Positions 1 through 11,150 of a DNA stretch of 64,000 nt are shown here, one piece after another (positions within the stretch are counted from its first letter, which is position 1; each line of letters starts with the position of its first letter). The DNA lies in NCBI GenBank assembly GCA_002205965.3, contig NADL03000057.1, forward strand, positions 248,001 through 312,000, written 5' to 3'. Below the pieces are notes generated by a model. The model ran no database searches and had not been told where the DNA came from. It was given only the letters and a program-made list of their open reading frames with translations. Made by a program: the position numbers and the translations under genes. The DNA is from Kappaphycus alvarezii (Eukaryota; Rhodophyta; Florideophyceae; Gigartinales; Solieriaceae).

Positions 1-169
1 CAGTAGTCCTCAGCTGATATAGCTTTTGAAACTGCATTCTAACTGAAAAAAATGAAAGGTACAGCAACTGAAAATGTTGTACTCTGGAGACAATAGCTAG
101 ACTGCTTCCGGCACTAAATCCTTTGGGGATGATGAAGTTGAGAATACTGTTCTTAAATTGAGAGCAATT

Positions 170-309
170 TGCGTCAATTAGCTGAGACTTCTGTAAAGGT
201 TAAAGAGGTCCTAGCTCAGAGGCTTGCGGCTACAGCATCGGTGTCCAATACTGCATGCCTGAGGACTGGTCTCAAGCCCGTCCTCTACAGGGGGAATGTC
301 TGGGTTTAA
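170..309 (+). pseudogene. Possible coding remnant, coiled-coil-like, cut off by a repeat
   Basis: Conceptual translation across this stretch gives a charged, leucine-rich segment (VLKLR, then LRQLAETSVKVKEVLAQ after a frame change, then RTGLKPVLYRGNV) that ends at a stop just inside the inverted-repeat element starting near 297. There is no ATG in frame and the left part may lie outside the window. I do not recognise a family. It could be the end of a gene that was interrupted by the repeat, or chance. Confidence 0.2.
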
Positions 310-1509
310 TGGGGTGGTTTACTTGATTGGTTTGGTATGGGATGGTCTACGAAAAAAGAACTCATCCACCACTACTACATCCAGCCAGTTTTCTAGCGTT
401 TTGACGGCTTCCCGCCAATCCTTTACTCAATAAATGAAATGAAATTGATGCCTTACATTATAAGCTTATACCCATACCACGACATCCCTCAGGGAACAAC
501 TGGCCTCATTTTTCATGGATTAAAAACACCCCATAATTCCCCCTACTACATCATCAGCAGGGTGAAGTATAGACCAGGAATGTTTGGGTTGGTTTCCTGT
601 GGGTGGAACATGTTGTGAATTTCCCATTACCCTGTGCAGTGTGTCCTCTTAGAGTGATTACGGCGCACGGTTGATCTCTGGTCCGTTGCGCTTTCATACA
701 TTATGCTTAATCCCCTCTAGGGAACAGCTGGCCTCACTAGAAAATAGTCGTACTTTCCAAATATAAATTATCTAAACTTCTCCCGCCGAGCAAAGTAGCC
801 ATTCAGAGTTTCGAATTATTACAAACTGTCAAATTCAGTTGCAGCCCGTGCATCTGTTATTTGCTCGCAAGCTTTCAGTCAGCCCTTTAGGCGAACCGGT
901 GCCACAATACCAATCGGCGCTCCTCTGCACACTACGACGCTCGATAACAGCCAAGATATCTTTCAAAATTAAACCACCCCACTCTTTCCCTCCATCATCT
1001 TGAAAACGTTTAGAACATACCGAGGAATAGACGATCTATGCTTTTCAAATATTAAAGAACCCAAACACTGCCACTTTGTTCATGTATCCACAACCTATGC
1101 TTCAGAAACACCCCGTAGCTCAAAAACGCTCGTTTCGTAGGGAAACTTGGATTGGTTTACTGCGAGTGAATAAAGTCCTATCATATGCAATATATCGCGA
1201 AATAGTGCTCTGTTATTCGATCCTGAAACATGGTTTGAACGCAAGTCTAAAGGACTCTCAATCTTCGCAACGCTCGCAGTAAACCAATCCGACAAAGCGC
1301 CCCTATTATATTCAACCCCGAAGGCGTCTAGGGCAGGCGTCAAGTGGGCGCGCGGGTGAGGTTATGACCAGCACGGGGATAGCCAAGGATTTGTCTGTAC
1401 AAGGTCTATACTTCACCTTGCTGGTGATGTAGTAGTGGTGGATGAGTTCTTTTTCCTTAGACCAACCCATTCCAACCCATTCAAGTAAACCACCCTATTT
1501 AACCGGACA
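297..1509. mobile_element. Candidate element with ~85-bp terminal inverted repeats
   Basis: Bases 297-382 and the reverse complement of 1426-1509 match closely over about 85 bp. Both arms start TGTC(T/C)GG, share GGTGGTTTACTTGA and end CATCCACCACTACTACATC. The interior has no credible transposase ORF, so this would be a non-autonomous (MITE-like) element of about 1.2 kb. I could not find a clear target-site duplication, so two independent insertions in opposite orientation remain possible. Related single arms occur near 7243 and 11059. Confidence 0.45.
1149..1290. repeat. Small inverted-repeat unit nested in the 1.2-kb element
   Basis: GGATTGGTTTACTGCGAG at 1149-1166 is perfectly repeated in inverse orientation at 1273-1290, bounding a 142-bp segment. 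The same terminal words (TTGGTTTACTGCGAG) recur near 7313, 11152 and 11331, which points to a dispersed short family. Confidence 0.5.
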
Positions 1510-2262
1510 AAGCAGACCTCGTCCCCGTAATCTCTAGCTGAACCCCACCTACTGCACCATTGATCCTTGACGAAAAAAAAACCTGACTTACCCTCATGTT
1601 GGCATACCGATACTAACGTTGCAACACTTATTCAAGGGTTTTCAAGCAGCAATGTTTGATGCCACACTCACACGAAAGCATTCATTTCCCCTGAGCACAA
1701 AGCACAGCACCTTTTCGTCCCTGCTTATCTGTTCTTCTAGGTACAACGTAAAACAAATACCGATAGAGCTAACAAGCTACGTTAATACCTAACAACCGTT
1801 CTCAAGGACACATGCCCTATCATGTCAACAGTTGAGTTTATCATGAGTCGATAGATGAGCTGCAACATTATTGTCTTCCAATGTAGCAAACTACACAACT
1901 CGGGACATGAAAATACCTAGCAGGACATTGACACTAGGTGCGCTTGAAATCTAGCTCTGATGATACTCTGAAACAGCGAGATAATAGTAACATGTCAACG
2001 GATATATTCAACGAAAGCTTCCAATTCCACTATAGATGATTCCAACCCCTTGCTGTCCGTTTTCGGCTATGCATGGGATGTCGCGATTATCTGGCTAGGT
2101 ATCAGCCAGAATATCTGTTACAGTAAATGAACCCTCCGTGTCCCCCACTCGATTGGTAGTTGACAGCGATGAGTAAAACTGTGTCACGAGGCGCAAAGTT
2201 AAACATCTGTAGGTTGTATCTCGAATTTGCTTTGTTTACTTTCAAAGCGCGAGGGCAACACT
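1510..2262. other. Gene-free stretch
   Basis: Roughly balanced composition with no long ORF, no recognisable RNA gene and no internal repeat that I can see. It ends at the start of the 264-bp duplicated block. Confidence 0.5.
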
Positions 2263-2526
2263 GCTAGGAACGAGAAGACCTCTACTAAGTGTTGGCATTG
2301 TTTTTCTGCAGCGCCACAAGGCTGTCGAGAGAGTACAGCTTGCGCCGCAGTTGGCTGAATCCAAAAGCTAAACTGCAGGTCAATCTCAACAGTCCGTTCT
2401 CGCTACGGGATTGGACGTCTTCTCCGGACGCATAGAATCCAGATATGAAACGCGATCTGGCGTCCAGCAGTCACAAGCCGGGGTGAAACTCCCGGTCAGT
2501 ACAGGCAGTGCCAGCTTTGTTGGGAT
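2263..2526 (+). repeat. Dispersed 264-bp repeat, copy A
   Basis: Nearly identical, apart from a few substitutions and single-base indels, to 12320-12587 in the same orientation. Both copies run from GCTAGGAACGAGAAGAC to CAGCTTTGTTGGGAT. The indels shift all frames, so a conserved protein is unlikely to be the reason for similarity. The sequence 2527-2784 that follows it does not match the other copy. Confidence 0.9.
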
Positions 2527-2784
2527 GTTTTCGTAGCTGACAAGTTCCGCGGAGAAAGGCCATACCGGCAGTACGAACGGTGCGACACGGTGCTGCTACA
2601 ATACATGTACGGACCGTTTTGAGTAGGTGCCGATGGTGATGCTGGTGCGTCATGAGGATGGATCACATGTAGAGGCTTGCGTTGCTTGAAAATAGGAATA
2701 GGCATTTTAGTTAGGCGGGTAAATGTAAATTTGTAAGCCATCCCTCCTGCATGAACATCTATCATGCAATGTAATCAAAGCATG

Positions 2785-4137
2785 CTAATTCACATCCTCT
2801 ATTCCCCTGAAGAGCATTGTCCTTCTACACAATACATTCCTGGCCTCCTTACATTCTCTAAACTCTATCTCCTTTAGCTTTCCCAGCTCTGAGACTACTT
2901 GCTCCTCAATGACATCCTTCTGGGCCCTCCATTTCACTGCTGCCCAGTCGATCCCCTTCAACCATGGATGACTTGACCTTTTCCAAGTCGATCCTCTCTG
3001 CGACATTTCCGTAGCATCCCAGAAATCAAGTCCCTCAGTTCCTTGCCCTACCCACCGGAAACCTGAGCCCACCCTCTCGAATAGAGCGGACCATTTGCCA
3101 GTATCACACCGCCCTGAGTCCCCCCAAAGGGATATTCGCCGACCACCATGACATATAAAGTAACGCCCAGGCCCCAAATATCAGCCCAACCATAGCCATC
3201 GCCCCCCGAACCCAGGTCCATTTCCAACATCTCCGGAGCCATATAACGCCTGGTGCCCACAAACGACTTTGCCTTGCCCATCAACCTAAGCATCCCCTCC
3301 TCTTCCTCGTCTTCACTCGACTCCTCACTTGAAACTTCACTGCCAATAAATTCAAGCTGCATTTTTTTCGCGACACCAAAGTCAGCGACTCGTACATGTC
3401 CAGTGTTGGTAACCAGGATATTCCCCGGTTTCATATCGCGGTACAAATATCCCATTCTATGAATCTCCTCCAGCCCCAGCAGCATCTCTGCAAACAAGCG
3501 TCTCGCCAGACGGTGGGACAAGCGCCCCTGAGGTGTCCGCAGAAGTAGCTGTCGCAAGGCACCATACTCAGCCAGCTCTGTGACGAAACAGAGATGAGTT
3601 GCAGTCTCGAAGCAGTCGACCAGGCGGACGACAAAGGGGGAGTGACGTCGGGCGGCATCGGACAAGACGGCACGTTCCAGAAGCACGGACTCGAGGTCTG
3701 ATGCGGAGGACCATGCCATTTTCTTGGTCAATGTTTTCATGGCGAAGAGTGCATGATCGCGCTTCCGGCGGACGAGATAGACGGATGCGGAGGCACCGCG
3801 TCCAATTTCAAGGCCGAGGTCATACTGGGTTATTCCGTGGGAGGTGCGTTGGAGTACGGCACGTGCGGCGGAGAGGAAGGCGTCGCGGAGGGCGGGGGTG
3901 GGGAAGGAGAGGCGGGTGGAGGAGAGTTGGAGTTGCCGTTTGGAGAGGGGAGGGAGGGGAGGCTGCGGAGAGGTGCAGGAGTTTGGTGGAATTGATGGTT
4001 GGGTTGGAGGGTTTGGAGAGGAGGATGAGGGGCCGTGAGGGAGATGTCGGGATTGGTGGAGGGGAGGAGACTGGAGAGGAGAAGGAGGGGGTGGGGAAGG
4101 GAAGGAGGGGGTGTGTTTGAAGGCGTTTGGGGGGCAT
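2785..4137 (-). pseudogene. K1: PH-like + AGC protein kinase, disrupted
   Basis: Serine/threonine kinase of the AGC type with the catalytic motifs in place: glycine loop GRGASASV, FAMK lysine, YRDMKPGN catalytic loop, DFG, a PDK1-type site in KSFVGT, and APE. The start at 4137 (ATGCC, as in K3 and K4) gives an N-terminal stretch that matches the other copies (FSSPV, LILLSKP). The frame then shifts near 3,960 into the kinase frame. That frame meets TAG (plus-strand CTA at 3048-3050) after YPFGG. Beyond it the same frame still encodes KELRDLISGML, and after another shift near 2,960-2,980 the homology resumes as HPWLKGIDW. The final residues, LFRGIEDVN, resemble an AGC hydrophobic motif with Glu at the phospho-site. 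Either a decayed gene or a victim of base-calling errors in its G/C runs. A 15-nt GT...AG sits at the stop but is too short for a normal intron. Confidence 0.8.
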
Positions 4138-4423
4138 GGTTGGGTGGTTTGGGAGGTAGGGTGATGTTTGGAGAATGGTGGGGGGGGGAGAAAGAGTGGG
4201 TGCTTTATGGAGGAAGAGGAAGGGAGCGGGGAAGTGGGTAGGCGTGAAGGTTGCTTGCGGATAACGTGCGGCCGGGTTGGGGCAGGGAGGGAGGGAGATA
4301 TTTGGAGGAGGATGAGGACTTGTTGGGCGTGTCGTGTAACGGTTGGTACAGCCCAGTATGGTATTTTGGACAGAGAGGACGAAGCTATTTCATTGAGGAA
4401 TGAATTGTAAAAGTATTGATGTG
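4138..4423 (-). promoter_or_regulatory. C-rich 5' leader/promoter region of K1
   Basis: On the coding strand this region is strongly C-rich and G-poor, as are the leaders of K2, K3 and K4. It lies between the K1 start and the pentanucleotide repeat block. No clear TATA box was identified. Role inferred from position only. Confidence 0.35.
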
Positions 4424-4810
4424 TACAGTACAGTACAGTACTGTACGGTATGGGAGTAGGGAGGGCTTTCCATACCTTGTACAGAATAATAGAGTACAGT
4501 ACAGTACAGTACAGTACAGTACAGAACATAGTGTTGCCCAAATTACAATTTGTACAGTACGGTAAAGCAGTGCAGTGTGACATGACATTAGGATGTATTG
4601 TACTGAACTAAACTGTACAGTACAGTACAGCAGAGCTCAGAACCGTACAAAATTTGGTTGTACTGTACAGAATGACACCCTACAGCACCCTACAGCACTG
4701 CATTGTACCCCTTCGAAGGGTACAATGTAGGGTTGTCATGCGGTTGCCTCTGTCCATTAACTGTACAATATAACGAATTTTACTGTACAGCACTGTACGT
4801 ACTGTGTAAT
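4424..4810. repeat. (ACAGT)n / GTAC-rich repeat block
   Basis: Several runs of a pentanucleotide repeat: about four units at 4424-4440, about six at 4494-4523, further runs at 4613-4630, and scattered TACTGTAC/GTACAGTAC palindromes to about 4803. The CTGTAC/GTACAG unit is self-complementary, so the runs can fold back. Similar, shorter runs lie upstream of K2/K3 and K4. Confidence 0.85.
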
Positions 4811-7223
4811 GGCATGAAATCATTCTCTACTCATCACTGAAAATGAATTATCCACCTCAAATAAAATTATTAAATCCCACTCTGCTCTGTCACAACCCAC
4901 AGCAAAGATGACGAGGTTCTTGTTGCTGAAAACAATCTATCCCATCATCCTATTTTACGTCATTCCCGTCTACGCTACTGTAGCTACTGTAGCTGGATAT
5001 TGTTCCCCTCCTTTTCCGGTAAACAGCTGTACCATCCACTAAATTTAATTCCCGAGTCTCACCTTGAACCACCGCATGGTTATCATTCTTTTGTCAATCC
5101 AAAATCCGAATCCCAACCCCAACACATTTTTGCTTCTGTATGACTTTGTCTCCGTATCATCACCGTTTACCATTTGCCCCATCCACAAACAGTACATTTC
5201 GCTACTGTCTCTGCGCCAGCAACCCAAACAAACAAAACATTTTTCATTCACATCATGTTTCCATCCTGCACAGCTGCCAAATGCCCTCCGCGCAAATGCT
5301 TCATCCCACCACTGACACTCCATCCAAGCCCCCTGCTATCGAGTCTTGTTCCGCACGTCCTACACACCCCTTATTTTCCCCATGCTGCCATACCAAAACA
5401 CTATCCAGTCTATATATCTTACCACGCATCGCGGTACTTGTCAAATAGAATTCACCCGCCTCTCTGTCATACCCTCCATCACATCATTTTCTAAAACGTC
5501 AAGAAATTTAGACTCGAAGCAATGCTCCATCAATTCTTCCAAACCAATCTCATACATCCACCAATAATCATTTCACAAAACAACCTACCGCCTTCTCTTC
5601 ACAAACAAACTGATATAAATGCTCTTTTCCTCATTTACACTGCTCCTGCTCCTGTCCTTCCTCCCTCACTTTTCCACTACACCTGTCGCCCCATAGCCTA
5701 TCTTGCAACCATGAAATACTCAAATCCCTCATCTCCACTACATCATTCCCACTTGCTACCCTAATCAATTCTCATCCCCATGTACCAAGTCTTCCGATCC
5801 CCACCGTAACCCTCCAACTCATATCCAACTTACACAATTCATTTCAACCCTCGTCCTTTTCAGCAACGTTATGTTTTGTCATGCATCCCCATCCACAATC
5901 AACACAATAATCCTTTCCACACATCTCTCCACAAGCAAGTCACACTGGCACCCATCTCCACTTGTACAAGCCCCGCTTGAAACATCTCCTAAAATCCCAT
6001 GTCAGGCTTTCCAACCAAGTAGATCCAGCCCGTCGATTTTTTTTCACCCTTTCAACCATTGCTAGTGGGAAAAGTTACGCCCCTTTCAAATTGCTACAGA
6101 GGAGACATACTTTTTGAACTTTCATTGCCTCCGTTTCACAGTATGTCACGCTAAATGAGACTGCTGTGTATGAATTGTACCATTTTGCTTGAAAAACGGT
6201 TCCGTGTAGAGTTGAATCGCCTCGGTACAGTAAAATCTGCAGTTATTGTTCCATTACAAGAGCGGTCTTGGGACTTGAAAAAGATTGATTCTGACACTAG
6301 ACATGGTCTCAACTATTCAAAACTATCCTCGAGGGTATATCATCATCATGCACTCACACATACATCGTTCTCTCCTAGTCACCAATTGTATCATTCTAAT
6401 CCCCCAACTGTAAGTCCGTACAAACTTATCTCCAGCATTATGATCCTTGCAAAATCAAGGTTGGCCAAAGGAATGTTCCTTCTAGAAAATAGATTCCACA
6501 AGGTAGACCAGTTTCTATGTTAAAACTTTAAAACCCCCATTAGTCTCGCTGATACTTTTCGCCAACCTTTCATCTGTAGAAATCTCTCTTTGCGAAGAAA
6601 CAGTAGCTATGAATGTTCTTGAGCGTGCAGTCTTATGCTCGAAGGGATGGAAAGCGGGTTTATTGCAAAAGTACAAAGTGGTGGAAACCTGAGGAACTCT
6701 GGAGAAAAAAAAAAGTACAACGAAAAAGAGGAGGACTAATTTATGTCGTCGTCGTTTCTAGATACTTGTGGGGATGGCTGAAAATAGAGAGGACGCCTGA
6801 AAGCAGACAACTCTCTTAATGTTAAAAACCACACAGTATTGCTTCATAACCGATACTGCCCATAGCACTTTAAAATCAAACTAAATAATGCATCCCGCTT
6901 GTGTTGGCAGCCTAGTCCAGGACGGGTATACACTGTCATGGCACGTTAAACTGCATGGCTACTACAGAGCCTGATTCCGTATCTCAATTCATCGCACTGC
7001 TCGATATTGGTCTCATGGGTCACTCCTCCTCGTCATATCTTTCCCAAGTAAACATGTATTCAGCGAGTCGGAACAACACTATACTTTTTGAAAAGCTTCG
7101 AAAACTTTCTCGGATATCGCATAAGAAGTAACATTTTTCAATTACCAGTTGCACCCATGACAGTGCATCATTATTTCATGTATTTGCTCGAGGACTACAT
7201 GATAAACTGCTCGGCCCTCTATC
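4811..7223. other. Non-coding, largely pyrimidine-rich stretch
   Basis: From about 5040 to 6060 the plus strand is rich in C and T, giving overlapping open frames in all three plus frames (for example 5140-5494) with proline/serine/histidine-rich translations and no recognisable domain; I treat them as compositional artefacts. TAGCTACTGTAGCTACTGTAGCTGG near 4978 is a short direct repeat. From 6065 to 7223 I see no gene. Confidence 0.5.
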
Positions 7224-7920
7224 CCTGGGGGGTAAATAGAGTGGTTTACTTGAATGGGGTGGTATAGGTTGGTGTAAGGAAAAAGAACTCATCAGCCAAT
7301 CCCTGGGGGTTGGTTTACTGCGAGTGGTGCAAAGGCCAGGAGTCCTATGATCTTGCGCTCAAACCATGATGCAAGATCTGTAGTACGAATAATGGAGCAT
7401 TTCTACTCCATGGCTGACCTGAAGGTGGCCTTTTAGGGAGCGAAGTGCCTCCCCCATTACTGTTTCGGCAAAACTTTTTGAGGCGATTCTGGTTATCTGA
7501 AATCTTTTAGGATAGATCAAATATATCTTTCAAGAATAAAAACACCCCAACCTTTCCCCTTTCTGCCCCATAGAGAGTATCTAGTTGCCCGGTCAACAAG
7601 CAGGCATTGGGCTTTCCATCAGATTCAAGGAGATTTTCTGTGAAATCCAGGGCTCATCGCAGACCTTTCATGGACATCCTCCACACTGTTGCGCTATACT
7701 GTTGCGCTACTTTCGAAAAACTCTCTTCAACATTGCAGCCAAATTATAGGTCAGTTGCGACAGGAAACTTAATTTCCAGGGGCAAAGGGATTCGTTTACT
7801 GTAACGGAGATGTTGGCTAAAACGTACAGAGGTGGAAATCGAAGTGTATTTACTGCGAGACTTCGGAGGGCTGAGAACCGGGGAAGTTTGAAAGTGAGTT
7901 GCGTGTAACGGAGAGTCATA
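7224..7920 (+). repeat. Dispersed repeat cluster related to the 297-1509 element
   Basis: Contains GGTTTACTTGAATGGGGTGG followed by GGAAAAAGAACTCATC (about 7243-7294), matching the inverted-repeat arm at 297-382. It continues with GGTTGGTTTACTGCGAGTGG at about 7311. The part around 7430-7570 (AGTGCCTCCCCCATTA, then an AAAACACCCCAACCTTTCCC-type run) resembles 61700-61830. No reading frame is supported. Confidence 0.6.
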
Positions 7921-8642
7921 ACACAGAGGGTGAGGTCAGAGCATTGTCCAAGTCATTGCCATAGAAAAAAACTGCACTATTCTTCGAGAAAATCGATGGG
8001 AGGCCAGCCGAAAGACATGCCGCGATAGATACGCGGTGGTAAATCTCTACGAGTTCTAAGGGAAGAAAATGTGTGGGCAGTATTCAGAGATCAACTACGC
8101 AGGTAGATGGTGGGAGGCAACCTGTCGCGCCTGCATCACCATGTTCGTACCGCGGTGGGATTGAGGGAGCGAAGAGAAAACGGAGCAGGGGGAAGATGTG
8201 CGCACGGAGAATAGCCGTCTCGGTTGGGTACTGCTGCGGACAAGAACAACCTTTCAGAGTTAGAAATCATGAGTCTCGTTGTGATTGCAGATTGCAGCCT
8301 TTCACCGGGGACAGGCGGAGAACAATATAAAATTTGGCTGGCGTATGCGCAGTAGGTTGCCAGGCGCGACTCTTGAAGGTTGAGTGGCCAGGGCTGTTGC
8401 AGGAGCGCAGCCGGCGCGCTGCACGTATCGGACTTGACGGCTAATTTTCAGACGACAGGCCAAGCTGTGGCATCTGTTGCGCTCGCTGTGTTGAGCGAGC
8501 ACCACTTCTATGGCGTTGCTGGCGCTGGTCGGCAGTTTTGGTTGATTATACTCTTTCTTTACGGCTCGTGTGTTGGTCACTTTCATTTTTTCTCGCTGGG
8601 CCTGCCCAATTGACCTCTTCTAAACAGCCTCGCCGTCGGCTG

Positions 8643-8669
8643 CCAGTGGCTGCCGCTGGCAGCCACTGG
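8643..8669. repeat. 12-bp perfect inverted repeat, 3-nt loop
   Basis: CCAGTGGCTGCC at 8643-8654 is mirrored by GGCAGCCACTGG at 8658-8669, separated by GCT. It lies in the part of the non-LTR remnant that is absent from the 58-kb copy. Confidence 0.8.
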
Positions 8670-8670
8670 T

Positions 8671-8860
8671 CGTCTTGGTCGGCAGAGCAATCCGGCCTAC
8701 CAATGACAGTGGGCCACCAGTGCTGGGCGTCGCGTTCATCGCGTGGAGGCTCGCTAGGGCTGTACCGCAGTGTGCACCCTCTCCATCCACCCGTCTTTAT
8801 CGACAGAGCCACCCGGCCTACCAATAACAGTGGGCCACTAGTTCTGGGCGTCACTTTCAT
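8671..8860. repeat. Diverged duplication with a 121-bp offset
   Basis: 8671-8739 and 8792-8860 share CGTCTT, CGGCCTACCAAT(G/A)ACAGTGG and CTGGGCGTC at a constant spacing of 121 bp. The intervening 52 bp are unique. This is within the extra block of the retrotransposon remnant. Confidence 0.75.
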
Positions 8861-10086
8861 AAGCACCGCTCGAAAAGGGCACAAGCCATTAGCGACGGAG
8901 ACAGCTGCGGATGGCGGGAAGATAGGAGCGAGCTGGCAGACCAGGGGACCTCTTCCAAGTGGAGGTTGTGGAAAAGGGCCAGCAGGTCGGAGATAAGACG
9001 GAAAATCGATTACAGACGCTGCGTAAGCCGCCTCAGTGATGTCCGATGTTTCCTTGAGCCAGGCCCGATCCGAGCAGGACAATTGCAATTGGTGGAACGC
9101 TTCCCTCTGCTTCTGATCGCAGCTGGTGGCGAGTACCGCAGATTGGGTGAGGTGAGCGTTCCCGCAGAATCGGTGAAGGTGGAAAGCCAGTTGTGCATCG
9201 TCCAGAGCTCTGAGAGATTGGAAGATACGGCCCACGTCGGTCTGGTGTTCTGTGAAGAACTCGGAAACAAACGTGTCCGAACTGTTAGAGATCCCAGAAC
9301 AGCAATACCGGAGTTGATAGAAAAGGGTAAGGGAAGCCACAAAGACATGTGGGAAGGGGAGAAACCGTACACTTGGGTTTTGGAAATGTTCAAATGGAAC
9401 CCAGGTGGACCCTTTCGAGCTGGATGAAACGGATGGCGGCAACAGATTGAGAACGCGGGAGGAAAATGTTGTCTTCATTTGCATACTAAGCATACAGAGC
9501 AGGTGAAAACTTCCCCCGCGACGAGAGGAAGAGAGGATGACAAGCAAGGGCAAAGAGCAAGGGACCGCGGTAATCACTTTGCTGAATGCCCTCGGCACTA
9601 CAGACGTAGAAGGGGCCGAAAGCAAGCTCTGTAGGGGCACAGTAACAATAATACACGTAAAGGTCAAGACCTGGAGCAAAGGTTTGTATCGCTTCAAGAA
9701 TGTGCTGACGGGAAATGCAATTGAAGGCGTTGTGGGCGTCAATCTGAACCAACACGTGGTCGTCGAACTCAGGGCGCAGGGAAAGACGGCGCACGGAGTG
9801 AATGATCACATCGGTACCGTTGTTGACGCCTACCCCCAGCTGATAAGGCAAAAGGTATGAGCGCAGGACGGGGGGAACCATAGGCCGAGAGCCAAGAAAT
9901 TAGGGGCTGGAAGAGATGCCCCAAAGCGATAGGACGGATTCCCCCGTTTGGTTTCACCAGCACAGTAAAACGGCTTCCGCAGAAGTACGAGCGGCACGTG
10001 GCCGGCAGTTCTCTGTTCAAGCAGAGGTTTACGCCGTTTAACCCTACGTCTACAGTACTAGAAACCTCGACATCCTCGACATCCAT

Positions 10087-11058
10087 TATAAAGTTCTATT
10101 TCATCATTGTGTATATCGTGTAATTGCATATGGCATATAGTTAGTGTTGTCAAAAATATTGAAACTATTACCCATCTTCCTTTGTTCATACAGTGTCTCC
10201 AAAGCTTATATCTGAGAACGAGTACGTTTTCATAGCAGCTTGATATTTCTCGGAGTCCCGCCACTCTCAAGAGGAGAGTTGACATAGCAATCATTTGAAA
10301 TCTGAACTCTGCGAACATTTTTCACAGTTATCATATTAGAGTTGCTGGGCGCCTACTACTCGAATACGAAACCGCAATACGACTTGCTCTCCGAATTTTC
10401 ATTAAACGTTACTTTAAATGTATCAAGAGATTACTTGGCCTTTTCAACACGACCTGTAGGACCCTTCGATGTCGGCATGAACATCAGGGTTCAATTTTAT
10501 TTTCGGAATATCGTGGTTGTCCACGTCAAAACAGGAAAGCTCCTTTCCTGCCTACAGCTATATTTTAACCAGTTAATACTAGAGATCGTAGATTGTACCC
10601 TCAATACAAATCCTGGTTGTCGAACAGGACTAGTCATTGGTTTTACTCGTAAACGCATTATTATAAGCCCGTTTCCCTGTATTGTACAGCACGGCGGGAT
10701 GACTTTAGGGTCCGACGCACGGCTCTACGTGTATTATGACGTGGAATACTAACGCTGCCATTCCATGTCGTGAAAGTTTCATGGTGCATCGAGATAACGA
10801 ATCTGGGATTAATTTAGACCAATTCCTTGGTTAGAATACCCATTTCTACCAAAAAAATGAGTCGAAAGGGCAACATTACGGGGGGGATCTTTTAATGTGT
10901 TCAAAAACTTGAACCATGCAGGTAGTGGGTTTCGCAACAACACGGAGAGAGTTTGATGCGTTATAATCTCGTGCTTGAAGGCTGCGAAGAGCAGAAGCCA
11001 CTCTTTGACTGCTCAGCTGCGTTTATGAAATTGAGCAACGATAATGGGTGAATGGTGC
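10087..11058. other. Gene-free stretch with an ATG-less open frame
   Basis: The plus strand is open from about 10300 to 10752, but the frame has no ATG near its left end and the translation matches no family I know. It could be an exon or chance. The rest is unremarkable. Confidence 0.4.
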
Positions 11059-11150
11059 TTACTTGAATGGGTTGGTATAGTTAATTTTCCAGATAAGATG
11101 GGTTTTATTTGAAATGTGTTGGTATACTTAGTTTTCCTGAAAAGATGGGG
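11059..11150 (+). repeat. Two diverged 46-bp tandem units
   Basis: TTACTTGAATGGGTTGGTAT starts at 11059 and TTATTTGAAATGTGTTGGTA at 11105, a 46-bp period, each followed by a TTTTCC(A/T)GA(T/A)AAGATGGG-like end. The units resemble the arm of the 297-1509 element, and TTGGTTTACTGCGA follows immediately. Confidence 0.7.

Larger units (their letters stand above)
8060..10086 (-). mobile_element. Decayed non-LTR (LINE-type) retrotransposon with reverse transcriptase core
   Basis: Read on the minus strand from 10086 downward. Residues LVKPNGGIRPIALG (about 9970-9900) are the start of a reverse transcriptase palm. A frame change near 9880 leads to LGVGVNNGTDVIIHSVR, the motif-A region VQIDAHNAFN, and the motif-B region GIQQSDYRGPLLFALACHPL (to about 9510). 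The metal-binding box follows a stop and is damaged (YANEDN rather than xxDD). A third frame from about 9440 carries thumb-like sequence (LDDAQLAFHLHRF). The family is the non-LTR class common in protists, algae and invertebrates. The segments 8880-9030 and 8060-8330 are repeated at 56.6-58.4 kb, whereas 8331-8875 has no counterpart there. Frameshifts, stops and the damaged catalytic box make it inactive. Confidence 0.8.

Noticed and set aside
4138..4583. N-terminal extension of the K1 frame, making a 511-residue protein
   Set aside because: The extra part reads through the (ACAGT)n repeats, giving LYCTVLYCT-type repeats, and has no match in K2-K4. The start at 4137 fits the paralogues better.
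5064..5494. Overlapping plus-strand ORFs in three frames
   Set aside because: Simultaneous openness in three frames reflects a pyrimidine-rich, stop-poor composition; no recognisable domain.
8546..9742. 398-residue minus-strand ORF as a host gene
   Set aside because: It lies within the non-LTR retrotransposon remnant and is in a different frame from the reverse transcriptase motifs for part of its length.
10300..10752. Open plus frame of about 140 residues as a gene
   Set aside because: No ATG near the start, no recognisable domain, no supporting context.
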